From: Halobellus captivus
Lineage (GTDB): Archaea; Halobacteriota; Halobacteria; Halobacteriales; Haloferacaceae
Direction of reading: 5' to 3'
Assembly (NCBI RefSeq): GCF_003697845.1
Contig: NZ_RDQE01000004.1
Coordinates: 186,001 to 250,000 of the forward strand
DNA length: 64,000 nucleotides
The position numbers and the translations under genes are program-made. The notes beneath the pieces are model-generated. The model worked only from the letters and a program-made list of their open reading frames with translations. It had not been told where the DNA came from and did no database searches. This document shows, piece by piece, positions 24,722 to 33,803 of this stretch (positions are counted from its first letter, which is position 1; every line of letters begins with the position of its first letter).

Positions 24722-26500
24722 TCACTCCTCCGTGGTCGCGTCGTCAGTTTCGCGGCCCGCGTCGTCAGCTGCGTGGTCACCGTCGGTCCCCGCGTCGTCA
24801 ACTGCGCGGCCCCCGTCGGTCGCCACCTCCTCGCCGCCGTCGGCGACGACGTCCTCGGCGGTCTCCTGTTGTCCCATCGGCTCGGGGCTGTGACACTGTC
24901 GGACGATCCGCTTCGTCTCGAGCGACGGGTCGTCGGTCGCCATCGAGACGACGATGGTGACGACGAACACGACCGGGAGGGTGACCAGCGCCGAGCCGAT
25001 GGCGGGCATCCACTGGGCCAGCCCCGCCGACAGCGGCGCCTCGAGCGATCCGATGTACGTCGGGACGATCTCGTTGATCATCGGGATGGACCAGAGCGTC
25101 AGTCCGGTCGTCATGCCGGCGAGCGCCCCCTGTCGGTTGGCGTTCTCCCACCACATTCCGAGGAAGAACATCGGGAACAGGACGGATCCGGCGAGCGAGA
25201 ACGCGTATCCCACGAGCGCGGCGATCGACGACGCGGGGTTGAGCGCGGCCAGCGTTGTCAGCGCACCGAGCGCGACGATCGAGAGGCGGCCGACGAGGAT
25301 CTGCTGGCGCTGCGTCGCGTCCTCGTTGATGATGTTCATGTAGATGTCGTGGCTGATCGCCGACGATCCGGCGATGAACAGGCCGGCGACCGTCGCGATC
25401 GCCGCGGCGATACCGCCCGCCGCGACGATGCCGACGAACCAGTCCGGTAGTCCGGACAGCTGTGCCGCCAGCACGACGATGACCTCGCTGGCCGCGCTCG
25501 TCATGCCGGGATCGCCGTACGTCGGGTTGACGTTCTGACTGTAGAGGTCCGTACCGAACGCCGCGAACGCCGGCGCGCTCCAGTACAGGATACAGATGAA
25601 GAAGAGGCCCCAGACGGTCGACCATCGGGCCGTCCGTTCGGTTTCGACCGTGTAGAACCGGACGAGCACGTGCGGCAGACCGCAGGTACCGAAGATGAGC
25701 GAGAAGGTGGTGGCGACCCAGAGGTAGTAGCTCGAGGAGGCGAACGGCTCGGAGAACTCGCTGCCGAGCTGACTGATCAGCGCGCCGTACTCGAGCTGTG
25801 GCAACACCGTGGAGTAGCCGTTGGTGTAGCCGACGACGAACAGCCCGACGGTGAACGCCAGGATGAGGATGACGTACTGGACCGCCTGGTTCTTCGTGGC
25901 GCCCAGCATGCCGGACAGCGTCAGGTAGCCGACGGTGACGACCATCATCGCGACGACCATCACCTGGTACCCGTCCAGGCCGGGGACGAGCCCGCCGTAA
26001 TCGCCGAAGATGTACAGTCCGACGAGCGCCATCCCCTTCGCCTGCCCGATGGCGTAGACGAAGCCGATGAGGAACGTCGTCACGGCCGCGATGGCGCGTG
26101 CGGTGTCGGAGTTGAATCGGTCCCCGACGAAGTCCGGCGCCGTGTACTTCCCGAACCGGCGCAGCTGCGCGGCGAGGAAGATGAGGAGGATGAAGTACCC
26201 CGTCGTCCAGCCGACGACGTACACGAGCCCGTAGAACCCCGCTAACGCGATCGACGCCGCCATGCCGAGGTACGAGGCGGCCGACATCCAGTTCGCTCCG
26301 ATCGCCATCCCGTTCTCGACGTTCCCGATGGATCGGCCGGCGACCCACATGTCGTCGGTGTCGGCGACGCGAAAGACGAACCCGATCGTGAGGAACAGCC
26401 CCAACATCGCGAGCACGAGGATCGACGGCGCCAGCTTGAACGAGATGTCGAGCGCCTCCGGAAGGAGGTCGCTCTGTAGGAGGATCGAGCCTCCCGTCAT
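24722..26500 (-). CDS. sodium:solute symporter, acetate permease-like (VC_2705 subfamily)
   Basis: 592 residues, about 13 helices. Diagnostic segments are MWVAGRSIGNVENGMAIGANWMSAASYLG at the N-terminus, RRFGKYTAPDFVGDRF, and FGTCGLPHVLVRFYTV in the middle. These match the SSS group that pairs with a small DUF4212 subunit and is usually annotated as cation/acetate symporter. The C-terminal 70 residues are a hydrophilic, Asp/Ala/Thr-rich repetitive tail. It overlaps the DUF4212 gene by four bases (ATGA). Two acetyl-CoA synthetases downstream of the window's divergence point on the same strand support acetate as substrate. Confidence 0.93.
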   Translation of the reverse strand: MTGGSILLQSDLLPEALDISFKLAPSILVLAMLGLFLTIGFVFRVADTDDMWVAGRSIGNVENGMAIGANWMSAASYLGMAASIALAGFYGLVYVVGWTTGYFILLIFLAAQLRRFGKYTAPDFVGDRFNSDTARAIAAVTTFLIGFVYAIGQAKGMALVGLYIFGDYGGLVPGLDGYQVMVVAMMVVTVGYLTLSGMLGATKNQAVQYVILILAFTVGLFVVGYTNGYSTVLPQLEYGALISQLGSEFSEPFASSSYYLWVATTFSLIFGTCGLPHVLVRFYTVETERTARWSTVWGLFFICILYWSAPAFAAFGTDLYSQNVNPTYGDPGMTSAASEVIVVLAAQLSGLPDWFVGIVAAGGIAAAIATVAGLFIAGSSAISHDIYMNIINEDATQRQQILVGRLSIVALGALTTLAALNPASSIAALVGYAFSLAGSVLFPMFFLGMWWENANRQGALAGMTTGLTLWSIPMINEIVPTYIGSLEAPLSAGLAQWMPAIGSALVTLPVVFVVTIVVSMATDDPSLETKRIVRQCHSPEPMGQQETAEDVVADGGEEVATDGGRAVDDAGTDGDHAADDAGRETDDATTEE

Positions 26501-26946
26501 TCCTCGGCCCCTCCGTCGGTCGCGGTGACCTCGGAACCGCTCTTCGTCTCCGCCGCCTCCGTGTCGGCGGCGTGATCGATGCCGTACTTCTCGTCGAGCG
26601 CGTCACGCTTGCGCGAGTACCAGAACGAGAGGATCAGTGCGCTGGTCGGGGCACCGAACGCGACGAGGAAGTAATGGAGCGGGAACCCGAGGATCGGCAT
26701 CTCTCCCGTCATCGGACCGGGGGCGAGCCGAGTCAGGGTCACCGGTCCCCACACTGCGAGGACCCAGACGGCGAATCCCGTCCAGACGATCCGGAGGTGA
26801 TCGCGCATGTACGGGGTGCTCGGACTCAGGATGTTCACCTCCGATCCGAGGTAGTCGGTGTCGTTGTGCTTCTGTGCCGCGGTCGCCGCGACACCGCCGT
26901 CGGTCTCGACGGCGTTCGCTCGGTCGTGCGTGTCGTTATCTGTCAT
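26497..26946 (-). CDS. DUF4212 small subunit of the SSS symporter
   Basis: 149 residues. The conserved core YMRDHLRIVWTGFAVWVLAVWGPVTLTRLAP and FPLHYFLVAFGAPTSALILSFWYSRKRDALDEKYG contains two membrane helices. The N-terminal 45 and C-terminal 30 residues are hydrophilic and acidic. DUF4212 proteins are encoded directly before this type of SSS transporter and are thought to be its partner. First gene of the three-gene unit; a TATA-like ACTTACGA (about 26977-26988) lies 36 bases before the ATG. Confidence 0.92.
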   Translation of the reverse strand: MTDNDTHDRANAVETDGGVAATAAQKHNDTDYLGSEVNILSPSTPYMRDHLRIVWTGFAVWVLAVWGPVTLTRLAPGPMTGEMPILGFPLHYFLVAFGAPTSALILSFWYSRKRDALDEKYGIDHAADTEAAETKSGSEVTATDGGAEE

Positions 26947-27085
26947 GATATCGTCCGTGCGTTTTCTCGGATGGTCGTCGTAAGTCGGTGCGTCGTCGAG
27001 GGAAGGGTGGGATCGTCCGTGGACCGCCGACGTACGTCGTCGATCCCGGACCGGTCCGGGCCCGTCCGGCCCGGAGAAACGTGCC

Positions 27086-29077
27086 TCAGTCGTTCGCCTT
27101 GGCCTGGATCTCCTCGACGATCTCGGGGTTCCGAAGCGTGCTGGTGTTGCCGATCTCCTCGCCGTCGGCGATGTTCTCGAGCAGTCGGCGCATGATCTTG
27201 CCGGAGCGGGTCTTCGGGAGGTCCGGGCTGAAGACGATCCGCTCGGGGCGGGCGATCGGACCGATCGCGTCCTCGACGCCCGCGACGATCCGCTCGCGGA
27301 GTTCGACGTTCCCCTCGTAGCCGTCCTCCGTGATCACGTAGGCGTAGACGGCCTCGCCTTTGATCTCGTGGTTCCCGCCGACGACGGCCGCCTCGGCGAC
27401 CCCTTCGACGCCGACGATCGCCGACTCGATCTCCATCGTGCCGAGCCGGTGACCGGAGACGTTGATCACGTCGTCGACGCGGCCGAGAACGGTGATGTAG
27501 CCGTCCTCGTCGATCTTCGCCCCGTCCTCGGGGAAGTACACCCAGTCGTCGGGATCGTTCGAGTCCGTGTCGGAGTACTCCGCCCAGTACTCCTCGATGA
27601 ACCGCTCGTCGTTCTTGTACAGCGTCCGGAGCATCCCCGGCCAAGGCTTCTGAACCGTGAGGTAGCCGGCCTGTCCGGCCTCGATCTCCTCGCCCCTGGT
27701 GTCGAGGATATCGACGTCGAGCCCCGGCAGCGGCGGACCCGCGGAACCGGGCTTCATGTCCTTGACGCCCGGCAGGGTGGTGATCATCATTCCGCCCGTC
27801 TCGGTCTGCCACCACGTGTCGACGACGGGACACTCCTCGTCGCCGATGTGCTTGTAGTACCACTTCCAGGCGCGCGGATTGATCGGCTCGCCGACGGTCC
27901 CGAGCAGTCGGAGACTCGAGAGGTCGTGCGCGTCCGGGTACTCCGAACCCCACTTCATGAACGCGCGGATCGCGGTCGGCGCGGTGTACAGCTGGGTCGC
28001 CTCGTACTCCTCGACGATCTCCCAGAGGCGATCGCGGTCGGGGTGGTCGGGCGTCCCCTCGTACATCATCGTCGTCGTTCCGAGCGCGAGCGGTCCGTAG
28101 ACGATGTAGGAGTGACCCGTGATCCAGCCGATGTCGGCCGAACAGAAGTACGTGTCCTCGGGTTTGACGTCCAGTACCGCCTGCGAGGTCCACGAGACCC
28201 ACGAGAGGTAGCCGCCCGTGGTGTGTTTCACGCCCTTCGGTTTCCCGGTCGTCCCGGAAGTGTACATCAGGAAGAGCATGTCCTCGGCGTCCCGGGTGAC
28301 GGGGTCGACCTCGGCTCCGGCGTGCTCCTCGACGAGGTTCCCGTAGTCGAGCTGGTCGTCGCCGAGGTCGTGGCCGAAGTCGTCGCCGTTGGGGCCGAGC
28401 CGGTCGACGACGACGGTCGTCGTGTCCTGTTCGACGTCCCCGAGTCCCTCGTTGGCTTTCTCGAGGTGGTCGAGCGGGTCGCCGCGCCGGTAGTAGCCGT
28501 CACAGGTGATCAGGTACTCGGAGTCGGCCGAGTTCATCCGCGTCGCGAGCGCCTCCGCGGAGAAGCCCGCGAAGACGACGCTGTGGGGCGCGCCGATGCG
28601 CGCACACGCCAGCATCGCGATCGGCAGCTCCGGGATCATCGGCATGTACATCGTGACCACGTCGTCCTCCTCGACGCCCGTGTCCCGGAGCGCGGCCGCG
28701 AACTCGTTGACCTCGCGGTGGAGCTCCTCGTAGGTGTACGTGCGGTCCTCCTCGTCGACGGGCTCGCCGACCCACTCGATGGCGGCCTCGTCGCCGCGCT
28801 CCTCGAGGTGTCGGTCGAGACAGTTCGCCGAGGCGTTCAGCTCCCCGCCCGTGAACCACTCGTAGAACGGCGGGTTGCCGTCGTCGAGCACCTGGTCGTA
28901 GTCCGTCTCCCAGTCGAGCAGCGACGCGGCGGCCTCCCAACACTGCGGCCAGTTCTCGTCGAACGTCTCGTAGATGCCCGGGTCCGATACGTTCGCCTGC
29001 TCGACGAACGAGTCGGACGGTTCGAACACCTCCTGTTCCGCCAGTCTCGCTTCCAGTTGTCCGTCTTCCTCTGTCAT
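27086..29077 (-). CDS. acs: acetate-CoA ligase (acetyl-CoA synthetase), first paralog
   Basis: 663 residues. Activates acetate with ATP to acetyl-CoA and AMP plus pyrophosphate. Family motifs are intact: FLMYTSGTTGKPKGVKHT (P-loop-like), DIGWITGHSYIVYGPL, VVDTWWQTETGG, and the C-terminal domain with VLGRVDDVINVSGHRLGT, ending KTRSGKIMRRLL whose Lys is the residue acetylated and used in catalysis. Start at the ATG at 29077 behind a TATA-like GTTTATGT. It is followed by the symporter unit and preceded by the Bat regulator gene, both on the same strand. Confidence 0.96.
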   Translation of the reverse strand: MTEEDGQLEARLAEQEVFEPSDSFVEQANVSDPGIYETFDENWPQCWEAAASLLDWETDYDQVLDDGNPPFYEWFTGGELNASANCLDRHLEERGDEAAIEWVGEPVDEEDRTYTYEELHREVNEFAAALRDTGVEEDDVVTMYMPMIPELPIAMLACARIGAPHSVVFAGFSAEALATRMNSADSEYLITCDGYYRRGDPLDHLEKANEGLGDVEQDTTTVVVDRLGPNGDDFGHDLGDDQLDYGNLVEEHAGAEVDPVTRDAEDMLFLMYTSGTTGKPKGVKHTTGGYLSWVSWTSQAVLDVKPEDTYFCSADIGWITGHSYIVYGPLALGTTTMMYEGTPDHPDRDRLWEIVEEYEATQLYTAPTAIRAFMKWGSEYPDAHDLSSLRLLGTVGEPINPRAWKWYYKHIGDEECPVVDTWWQTETGGMMITTLPGVKDMKPGSAGPPLPGLDVDILDTRGEEIEAGQAGYLTVQKPWPGMLRTLYKNDERFIEEYWAEYSDTDSNDPDDWVYFPEDGAKIDEDGYITVLGRVDDVINVSGHRLGTMEIESAIVGVEGVAEAAVVGGNHEIKGEAVYAYVITEDGYEGNVELRERIVAGVEDAIGPIARPERIVFSPDLPKTRSGKIMRRLLENIADGEEIGNTSTLRNPEIVEEIQAKAND

Positions 29078-29106
29078 GGGTCCGATCGTATACTCCGAAA
29101 GGGCCT

Positions 29107-29114
29107 ACATAAAC
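29107..29114 (-). promoter_or_regulatory. TATA-like element of the first acs gene
   Basis: GTTTATGT on the minus strand, about 33 bases before the ATG. A second AT-rich patch (CGTATTTAGG, 29121-29130) lies just upstream, where a BRE or activator site would be. Confidence 0.5.
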
Positions 29115-29180
29115 AACCACCCTAAATACGAAAAATCGTGAAGGATACGGACGAGAACGCGGGCTCGAAACCGGAGCGGT

Positions 29181-31052
29181 TCACGCGCGGTCCCGTACGT
29201 CGCGCTCCTCGAACAGCGTCTCGAGCAGGGCCCGCTCCGCCTTCCGGAGGTGGTTGTGGAACGTCGGCGAGGAGACGTCCATGGCGTCCGCGACCTCCTC
29301 GGCCGTGCTCCTCCGGGGCCAGTCGAAGTAGCCGCTGTGATACGCGGCCGACAGCGTCGCCCACTGGCGATCGGTGAGCCGGTCGGCGACGCCCTCGCGT
29401 AACGCCGACTCGGTCCGGGGCGAACGCGCAACCGACTCCTTGCTTACCAGCCGCGCGTCCGGGAACGACTCCCGGAGCCCGTCCGCGATCCGGCGAACGT
29501 CGGTGCCGTCAGGGAGGTCCGCGACGACCCGGAGCTCCCCCTCGGTCGCGATCGCGTCGTCGACCGCCGCGCCGCGTTCGGTCAACGCCCGGACGAACGA
29601 CCCGCCGGTCACCCGGACCGACACGGAACACCCGTCCTCGCGGGTCTCGATCACCCGTATCTCCGACGCGCCCGTCGTTCCCTCGACCGCGTCGGCGACC
29701 GCCCGGGTACCGGCTCTCGTCACGTGGAGATACCACCGGGAGGCCGCCTCCGAGACCGCGACCGTCGACTCGAGCTCGATCCGGCAGTCGAGCGTGGCGC
29801 TCGTCGACGCGAGGAACGCTGCCGACGACGACGTGCGGAACTCGACTTCCGTGACCGCGTCCGAGTGGAGCAGTTCCCGCCACCGCCCGGCCGCGACCGC
29901 CCAGCCGAGACAGCGTCCGAGCGCCCCGACCGTCCGTCGTTCCGCCGGCGTCACCGGCGCGCCGGCTGCGAGGAGACACAGCGTTCCGTAGGCGGTCCCG
30001 CGATACGCGATCGGGGCCGCGATCCAGGCCGCTTCGTCTCCCTCCGTATCCCCCTCCTCGTCGACGACCGGCTCGACGGCATCGGCGGTCGTCCCCTCCC
30101 GATCCGCGATCGTCGCGTTCCACGGCGGATCCGAGCCGTCCGTCTCGGCCGGCACGGTCACCGCCGCCGGAACCGAGCTCGACTCCACGTCCCCGGCAGC
30201 CGCGAGGAAGTCGTCGCTCCGTCCTCCCGTCGATCGGCCGCGGACGACGCACGCCCCCCGCCAGCGTTCCCCGTCGGTCACCCGCTCGACGACCGCCTCG
30301 AACGACGCCTCTCCGCCGGGAGCGTCCACGATCGTCTCGAATGCGGCGAGGAGCGGGGATTCCCCGCTGAATCCGGATCGATCGGCGCGCGACCCTTCGT
30401 CGCCGTCGATCCGAGCGCTCCCATCGATCCGGTCGGCCCCGGAAACTCGATCGCCCCCGGCGACCGCCGCGGCGATCGCCTCCCCGTCGAGCGGGTCCAG
30501 GTGGGGATCCAACGCGTCCATCGTCCTCCACCCGCCCGCCTCGCGGACCACGTGCGGGTCGACCCCCCGGTCGACGAGCAGCCGTCGGGCGAAGACGCGC
30601 CGCAGATCCCGGGGCGTGACCGACGCCAGGGACGGGTCGTTCCGACGCTCGCCGGCCCGCTCGGCGGTCTCGCGTACCAGCATCTGGACGCGGCGCGCGG
30701 AGACGTCCACGAACGGCTCGCCGGGGTCGAGTCCCTCGCTTTCGGCGTACCGTCGAAGCGCCGCGGAAAGGGACGCCGGGATCACGGTCTCGCGGTCGAT
30801 CCGTCCGTCGTGCGGGTCGCTTCCGGGTTCGTCGTCTCCGGCCGTGCCGCCCGAACCCTCCGCCGCCGGGACCGCGAGCAGGAAGGTTCCCGGAACGGAC
30901 TCGGATTCTCGCCGGTCTCGAGGCCTAACACGCGTTACCTCGGCGGTCCGGAGGCCGGCCTCCCCCGCGAGCCGAACGACGATAGCCGCCCGATGCGTCT
31001 CCGCCGCCGTCACCAGCGCGTCGTACGCCTCGGAGGGGATCGGGTCGGCCAT
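29181..31052 (-). CDS. Bat-type transcriptional regulator with N-terminal tyrosine-recombinase-like domain
   Basis: 623 residues. Residues about 1-215 look like a tyrosine recombinase catalytic domain (LAGEAGLRTAEVTRVRP; VTPRDLRRVFARRLLVDRG; VREAGGWRTMDAL), but expected His and the nucleophilic Tyr are not in place. Residues about 225-395 resemble a GAF domain (WIAAPIAYRGTAYGTLCLLA). About 405-560 is the bacterio-opsin-activator (BAT) region, and residues about 562-618 a HTH_10 domain (LTDRQWATLSAAYHSGYFDWPRRSTAEEVADAM). Haloarchaeal Bat proteins bind DNA and sense redox or small molecules. It sits between two acs paralogs on the same strand, so control of acetate genes is a reasonable inference. 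Confidence 0.88.
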   Translation of the reverse strand: MADPIPSEAYDALVTAAETHRAAIVVRLAGEAGLRTAEVTRVRPRDRRESESVPGTFLLAVPAAEGSGGTAGDDEPGSDPHDGRIDRETVIPASLSAALRRYAESEGLDPGEPFVDVSARRVQMLVRETAERAGERRNDPSLASVTPRDLRRVFARRLLVDRGVDPHVVREAGGWRTMDALDPHLDPLDGEAIAAAVAGGDRVSGADRIDGSARIDGDEGSRADRSGFSGESPLLAAFETIVDAPGGEASFEAVVERVTDGERWRGACVVRGRSTGGRSDDFLAAAGDVESSSVPAAVTVPAETDGSDPPWNATIADREGTTADAVEPVVDEEGDTEGDEAAWIAAPIAYRGTAYGTLCLLAAGAPVTPAERRTVGALGRCLGWAVAAGRWRELLHSDAVTEVEFRTSSSAAFLASTSATLDCRIELESTVAVSEAASRWYLHVTRAGTRAVADAVEGTTGASEIRVIETREDGCSVSVRVTGGSFVRALTERGAAVDDAIATEGELRVVADLPDGTDVRRIADGLRESFPDARLVSKESVARSPRTESALREGVADRLTDRQWATLSAAYHSGYFDWPRRSTAEEVADAMDVSSPTFHNHLRKAERALLETLFEERDVRDRA

Positions 31053-31208
31053 CCGTTTCGTATATCCCTAAGTTCCCGAAACTAGGTTCTTGCGGTAACC
31101 GGTCGGTTCGTGGCCGATGAACGTGGATCCGACGCCGCTTCGATCGGTGTTCCCCAGGAAGGGGTGACGCTTCTGCGTCTCGTTTCGGCTTTCACGATAT
31201 GCGCGAAA

Positions 31209-33170
31209 TCACTCCTCGTCGCGGACGGTGGACTCGATCTCGCCGACGACCTCGGGGTTCCGCAGCGCGCTCACGTCCCCGAACTCCTCGCCGCGGGCGA
31301 TGTCCTCCAGCAGTCGACGCATGATCTTGCCGGACCGGGTCTTCGGGAGCTCGGGGGTGAAGACGATCCGGTCGGGCCGGGCGACCTCGGCGACGATGCC
31401 GGCGACCTCCGCCGTGATCGCCTCCCGGAGGGCGGCGTCGGGGTCCACGTCGCCTCGGGTCGTCACGTACGCCACGACGCCTCCGTCGTCGTCGCCGACG
31501 ACCGCCGCCTCGGTGACGCCGTCGACGGCGACGATAGCCGACTCCAGTTCGGCGGTGTTGAAGCGATGGGCCCGGACGTTGATCACGTCGTCGACGCGAC
31601 CCAGGATCGTCACGTAGCCGTCCTCGTCGACGGTCGCGCCGTCGCCGGTGCGGTAGCGCCACCCGTCCTCGCTTTCGACCCAGTACTCCCGCCGGTACCG
31701 CTCGTCGCCCTCGCGCAGTCCGCGGAGCATGCCGGGCCACGGCGACGCGAGCGTCAGATAGCCGGTCTCGCCCGGCTCGACGGGGTCGCCGTCGCGGTCG
31801 ACGACGCGGGCGTCGATCCCCGGCAGCGGCGGGCCGACCCTCCCGGGCTTCATCGGCGTGACGCCCGGCAGCGTCGCCAGCGTGATCGCGCCGGTCTCCG
31901 TCTGCCACCAGGTGTCGACGACGGGGACGTCGCCCCCGCCGACGTGCTCGCGGTACCACCGCCACGCCTTCGGCGTGATCGACTCGCCGACGGTTCCGAG
32001 CAGCCGGATCGATGAGAGGTCGTGTGCTTCCGGGTACTCCACCCCCCACTTCATGAACGAGCGGATCGCGGTGGGAGAGGTGTAGAAGACGCTGACCGCG
32101 TTGCGTTCGATCAGGTCCCACACGCGGTCGCGGTCGGGGTAGTCGGGCGATCCCTCGTAGAGCACCGTCGTCGTCCCGACCGAGAGCGGGCCGTACACCC
32201 CGTAGGAGTGGCCGGTGATCCAGCCGATGTCGGCGGCACACCAGTAGGTGTCGTCCGGTCGGACGTCCAGGACGTTCCGGGTCGTCCACGTCACGTGCGA
32301 GAGATAGCCGCCCGTGGCGTGCTCGACACCCTTCGGTCGCCCGGTGGTTCCCGAGGTGTACATCACGAAGAGCAGGTCGGTCGCGTCGCGGGCGACCGGC
32401 TCCACCGTCTCGCCCTCGTGTTCTCCGATCAGCGTCCCGTAGTCGTGTTCGTTCTCGCCGAGGGGAATCTCGAACTCGTCGCCGAGGCGGTCAACGACGA
32501 CCGTCGCCGCGAGGTCGGCGTCGGCCCGGAGTCGGGCGTTGTCCGCGCGGGACTTCTGGTTGAACGCGTCCTCCCGCCGGTAGTAGCCGTCACAGGTGAT
32601 CAGGTATCCGGAGTCGGCCGAGTTCATCCGCGTCGCGAGCGCCTCGGCCGAGAGTCCGGCGAAGACGACGTTGTGGGGCGCGCCGATTCGCGCGCACGCG
32701 AGCATGACGATCGACAGCTCCGGGATCATCGGAAGGTAGAGGGTGACCACGTCGTCCTCGCCGACGCCCAACTCCCGGAGCCCCGCGGCGGCGGCGTTCA
32801 CCTCGCGATGGAGGTCCGCGTAGGTGTACGACCGGCGCTCGCCGCGCTTGCCGAACCAGCGGATCGCCAGCTGGTTGCGCCGCTCCGCGAGGTGGCGGTC
32901 GAGACAGTTGACCGAGGCGTTGAGCCGGCCGTCGGGGAACCACTCGTAGAAGGGGGGATCGCCGTCGTCGAGCACCGTCTCGGGGTAGCGGTCCCACTCC
33001 AGCAGGTCGGCGGCCGCCCGCCACGCGTCGGGCCAGTCGGCCGCGAACGAGTCGTACACGTCGGCGTCGGCGACGGCGGCCGATTCACGGAACGCCTCCG
33101 GCGGATCGATCGTCTCCCCGCCGCCGGACGGCTCCCCCGCGTGCCGGCCGTCGGCCCCGGCGTCGTCCAT
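31209..33170 (-). CDS. acetyl-CoA synthetase, second paralog
   Basis: 653 residues, similar to the first acs along its whole length. It has FVMYTSGTTGRPKGVEHA, DIGWITGHSYGVYGPL, VVDTWWQTETGA, RVDDVINVRAHRFNT and a C-terminal KTRSGKIMRRLL with the catalytic Lys. The serine/histidine context after VINV differs from the first copy (RAHRFNT against SGHRLGT), so substrate preference may differ (acetate or propionate). The C-terminal domain is shorter. Start at the ATG at 33170, supported by a TATA-like box 29 bases upstream. Confidence 0.94.
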   Translation of the reverse strand: MDDAGADGRHAGEPSGGGETIDPPEAFRESAAVADADVYDSFAADWPDAWRAAADLLEWDRYPETVLDDGDPPFYEWFPDGRLNASVNCLDRHLAERRNQLAIRWFGKRGERRSYTYADLHREVNAAAAGLRELGVGEDDVVTLYLPMIPELSIVMLACARIGAPHNVVFAGLSAEALATRMNSADSGYLITCDGYYRREDAFNQKSRADNARLRADADLAATVVVDRLGDEFEIPLGENEHDYGTLIGEHEGETVEPVARDATDLLFVMYTSGTTGRPKGVEHATGGYLSHVTWTTRNVLDVRPDDTYWCAADIGWITGHSYGVYGPLSVGTTTVLYEGSPDYPDRDRVWDLIERNAVSVFYTSPTAIRSFMKWGVEYPEAHDLSSIRLLGTVGESITPKAWRWYREHVGGGDVPVVDTWWQTETGAITLATLPGVTPMKPGRVGPPLPGIDARVVDRDGDPVEPGETGYLTLASPWPGMLRGLREGDERYRREYWVESEDGWRYRTGDGATVDEDGYVTILGRVDDVINVRAHRFNTAELESAIVAVDGVTEAAVVGDDDGGVVAYVTTRGDVDPDAALREAITAEVAGIVAEVARPDRIVFTPELPKTRSGKIMRRLLEDIARGEEFGDVSALRNPEVVGEIESTVRDEE

Positions 33171-33193
33171 ACGGGTACTCCAGACCGGAGGAC

Positions 33194-33203
33194 CGTATAC
33201 TTT
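33194..33203 (-). promoter_or_regulatory. TATA-like element of the second acs gene
   Basis: AAAGTATACG on the minus strand, centred about 29 bases before the ATG at 33170. Confidence 0.55.
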
Positions 33204-33381
33204 GTCCGCCCTTCCCCGTCCGCCTCCTCCTCCGGGTCGAGACCTCCTTTCCCCACCTACCGCACTGGACCGGCCCCTCCTCTCCCCCGTCCACGCCCGT
33301 CGTCGAACCCGAGCCGATCGTGTGGCTCCGGTGCTTTCGTACCCAACATTTATTGCCGCTAGTTTCGCATGTTAACACATT

Positions 33382-33687
33382 ATGAAACGGAGCGGCAGGT
33401 ACGTCGTCGTCAGGGTACGGAACGACCACGACGCGATGACGGTCCGGGATCCCTCCCGGAACAGCACGTTTCACGTGGTCGAATGCGATGGCGAGGAGCT
33501 CGAGGACTTGCTCGACGAGGTCGACCTCGGGGACGTCGTCAGTCTCGACCTCCGCCGGGTCGGGCGTCGCGGGAACGCCTGGTGTGCAGTGGACGCGAGC
33601 CCCGCGAGCGACGCGACGCCGGTCGTCGGCGAGGAGGAGAAGCCGCTCTCCGAGGGCGAGGAGGCGGACCCGGTCGTCGGCTGTTGA
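33382..33687 (+). CDS. small haloarchaeal protein of unknown function
   Basis: 101 residues beginning MKRSGRYVVVRVRNDHDAMTVRDPSRNSTFHVVECDGEE. The first 75 residues look like a small all-beta unit (VVSLDLRRVGRRGNAWCAVDA), followed by an acidic tail (EEKPLSEGEEADPVVGC). No signal peptide or membrane helix. I do not assign a function. An AT-rich ACATTTATTG (33346-33355) about 32 bases before the ATG is a good promoter candidate. Convergent with the MGMT-like gene. Confidence 0.75.
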   Translation: MKRSGRYVVVRVRNDHDAMTVRDPSRNSTFHVVECDGEELEDLLDEVDLGDVVSLDLRRVGRRGNAWCAVDASPASDATPVVGEEEKPLSEGEEADPVVGC

Positions 33688-33803
33688 GGGGACGGCTGCC
33701 GCAGCGGGCGACGAGGTCGATACGGTCACGACCGCACCCCGCAATCGTCCGCCGTGACTACAGGCCGCTATCATCCGCTGCGACCGCACGTCCGTCCCGC
33801 CGA

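Noticed and set aside
30400-31052. Recombinase-like domain as sign of an integrated element
   Set aside because: It is fused in frame to GAF, BAT and HTH_10 domains, lacks catalytic residues, and there are no attachment-site repeats or phage genes around it.
31067-31092. ACCTAGTTTCGG before the Bat gene as a bop-type UAS
   Set aside because: Only part of the bop UAS consensus is present and the spacing to a TATA box is unclear.
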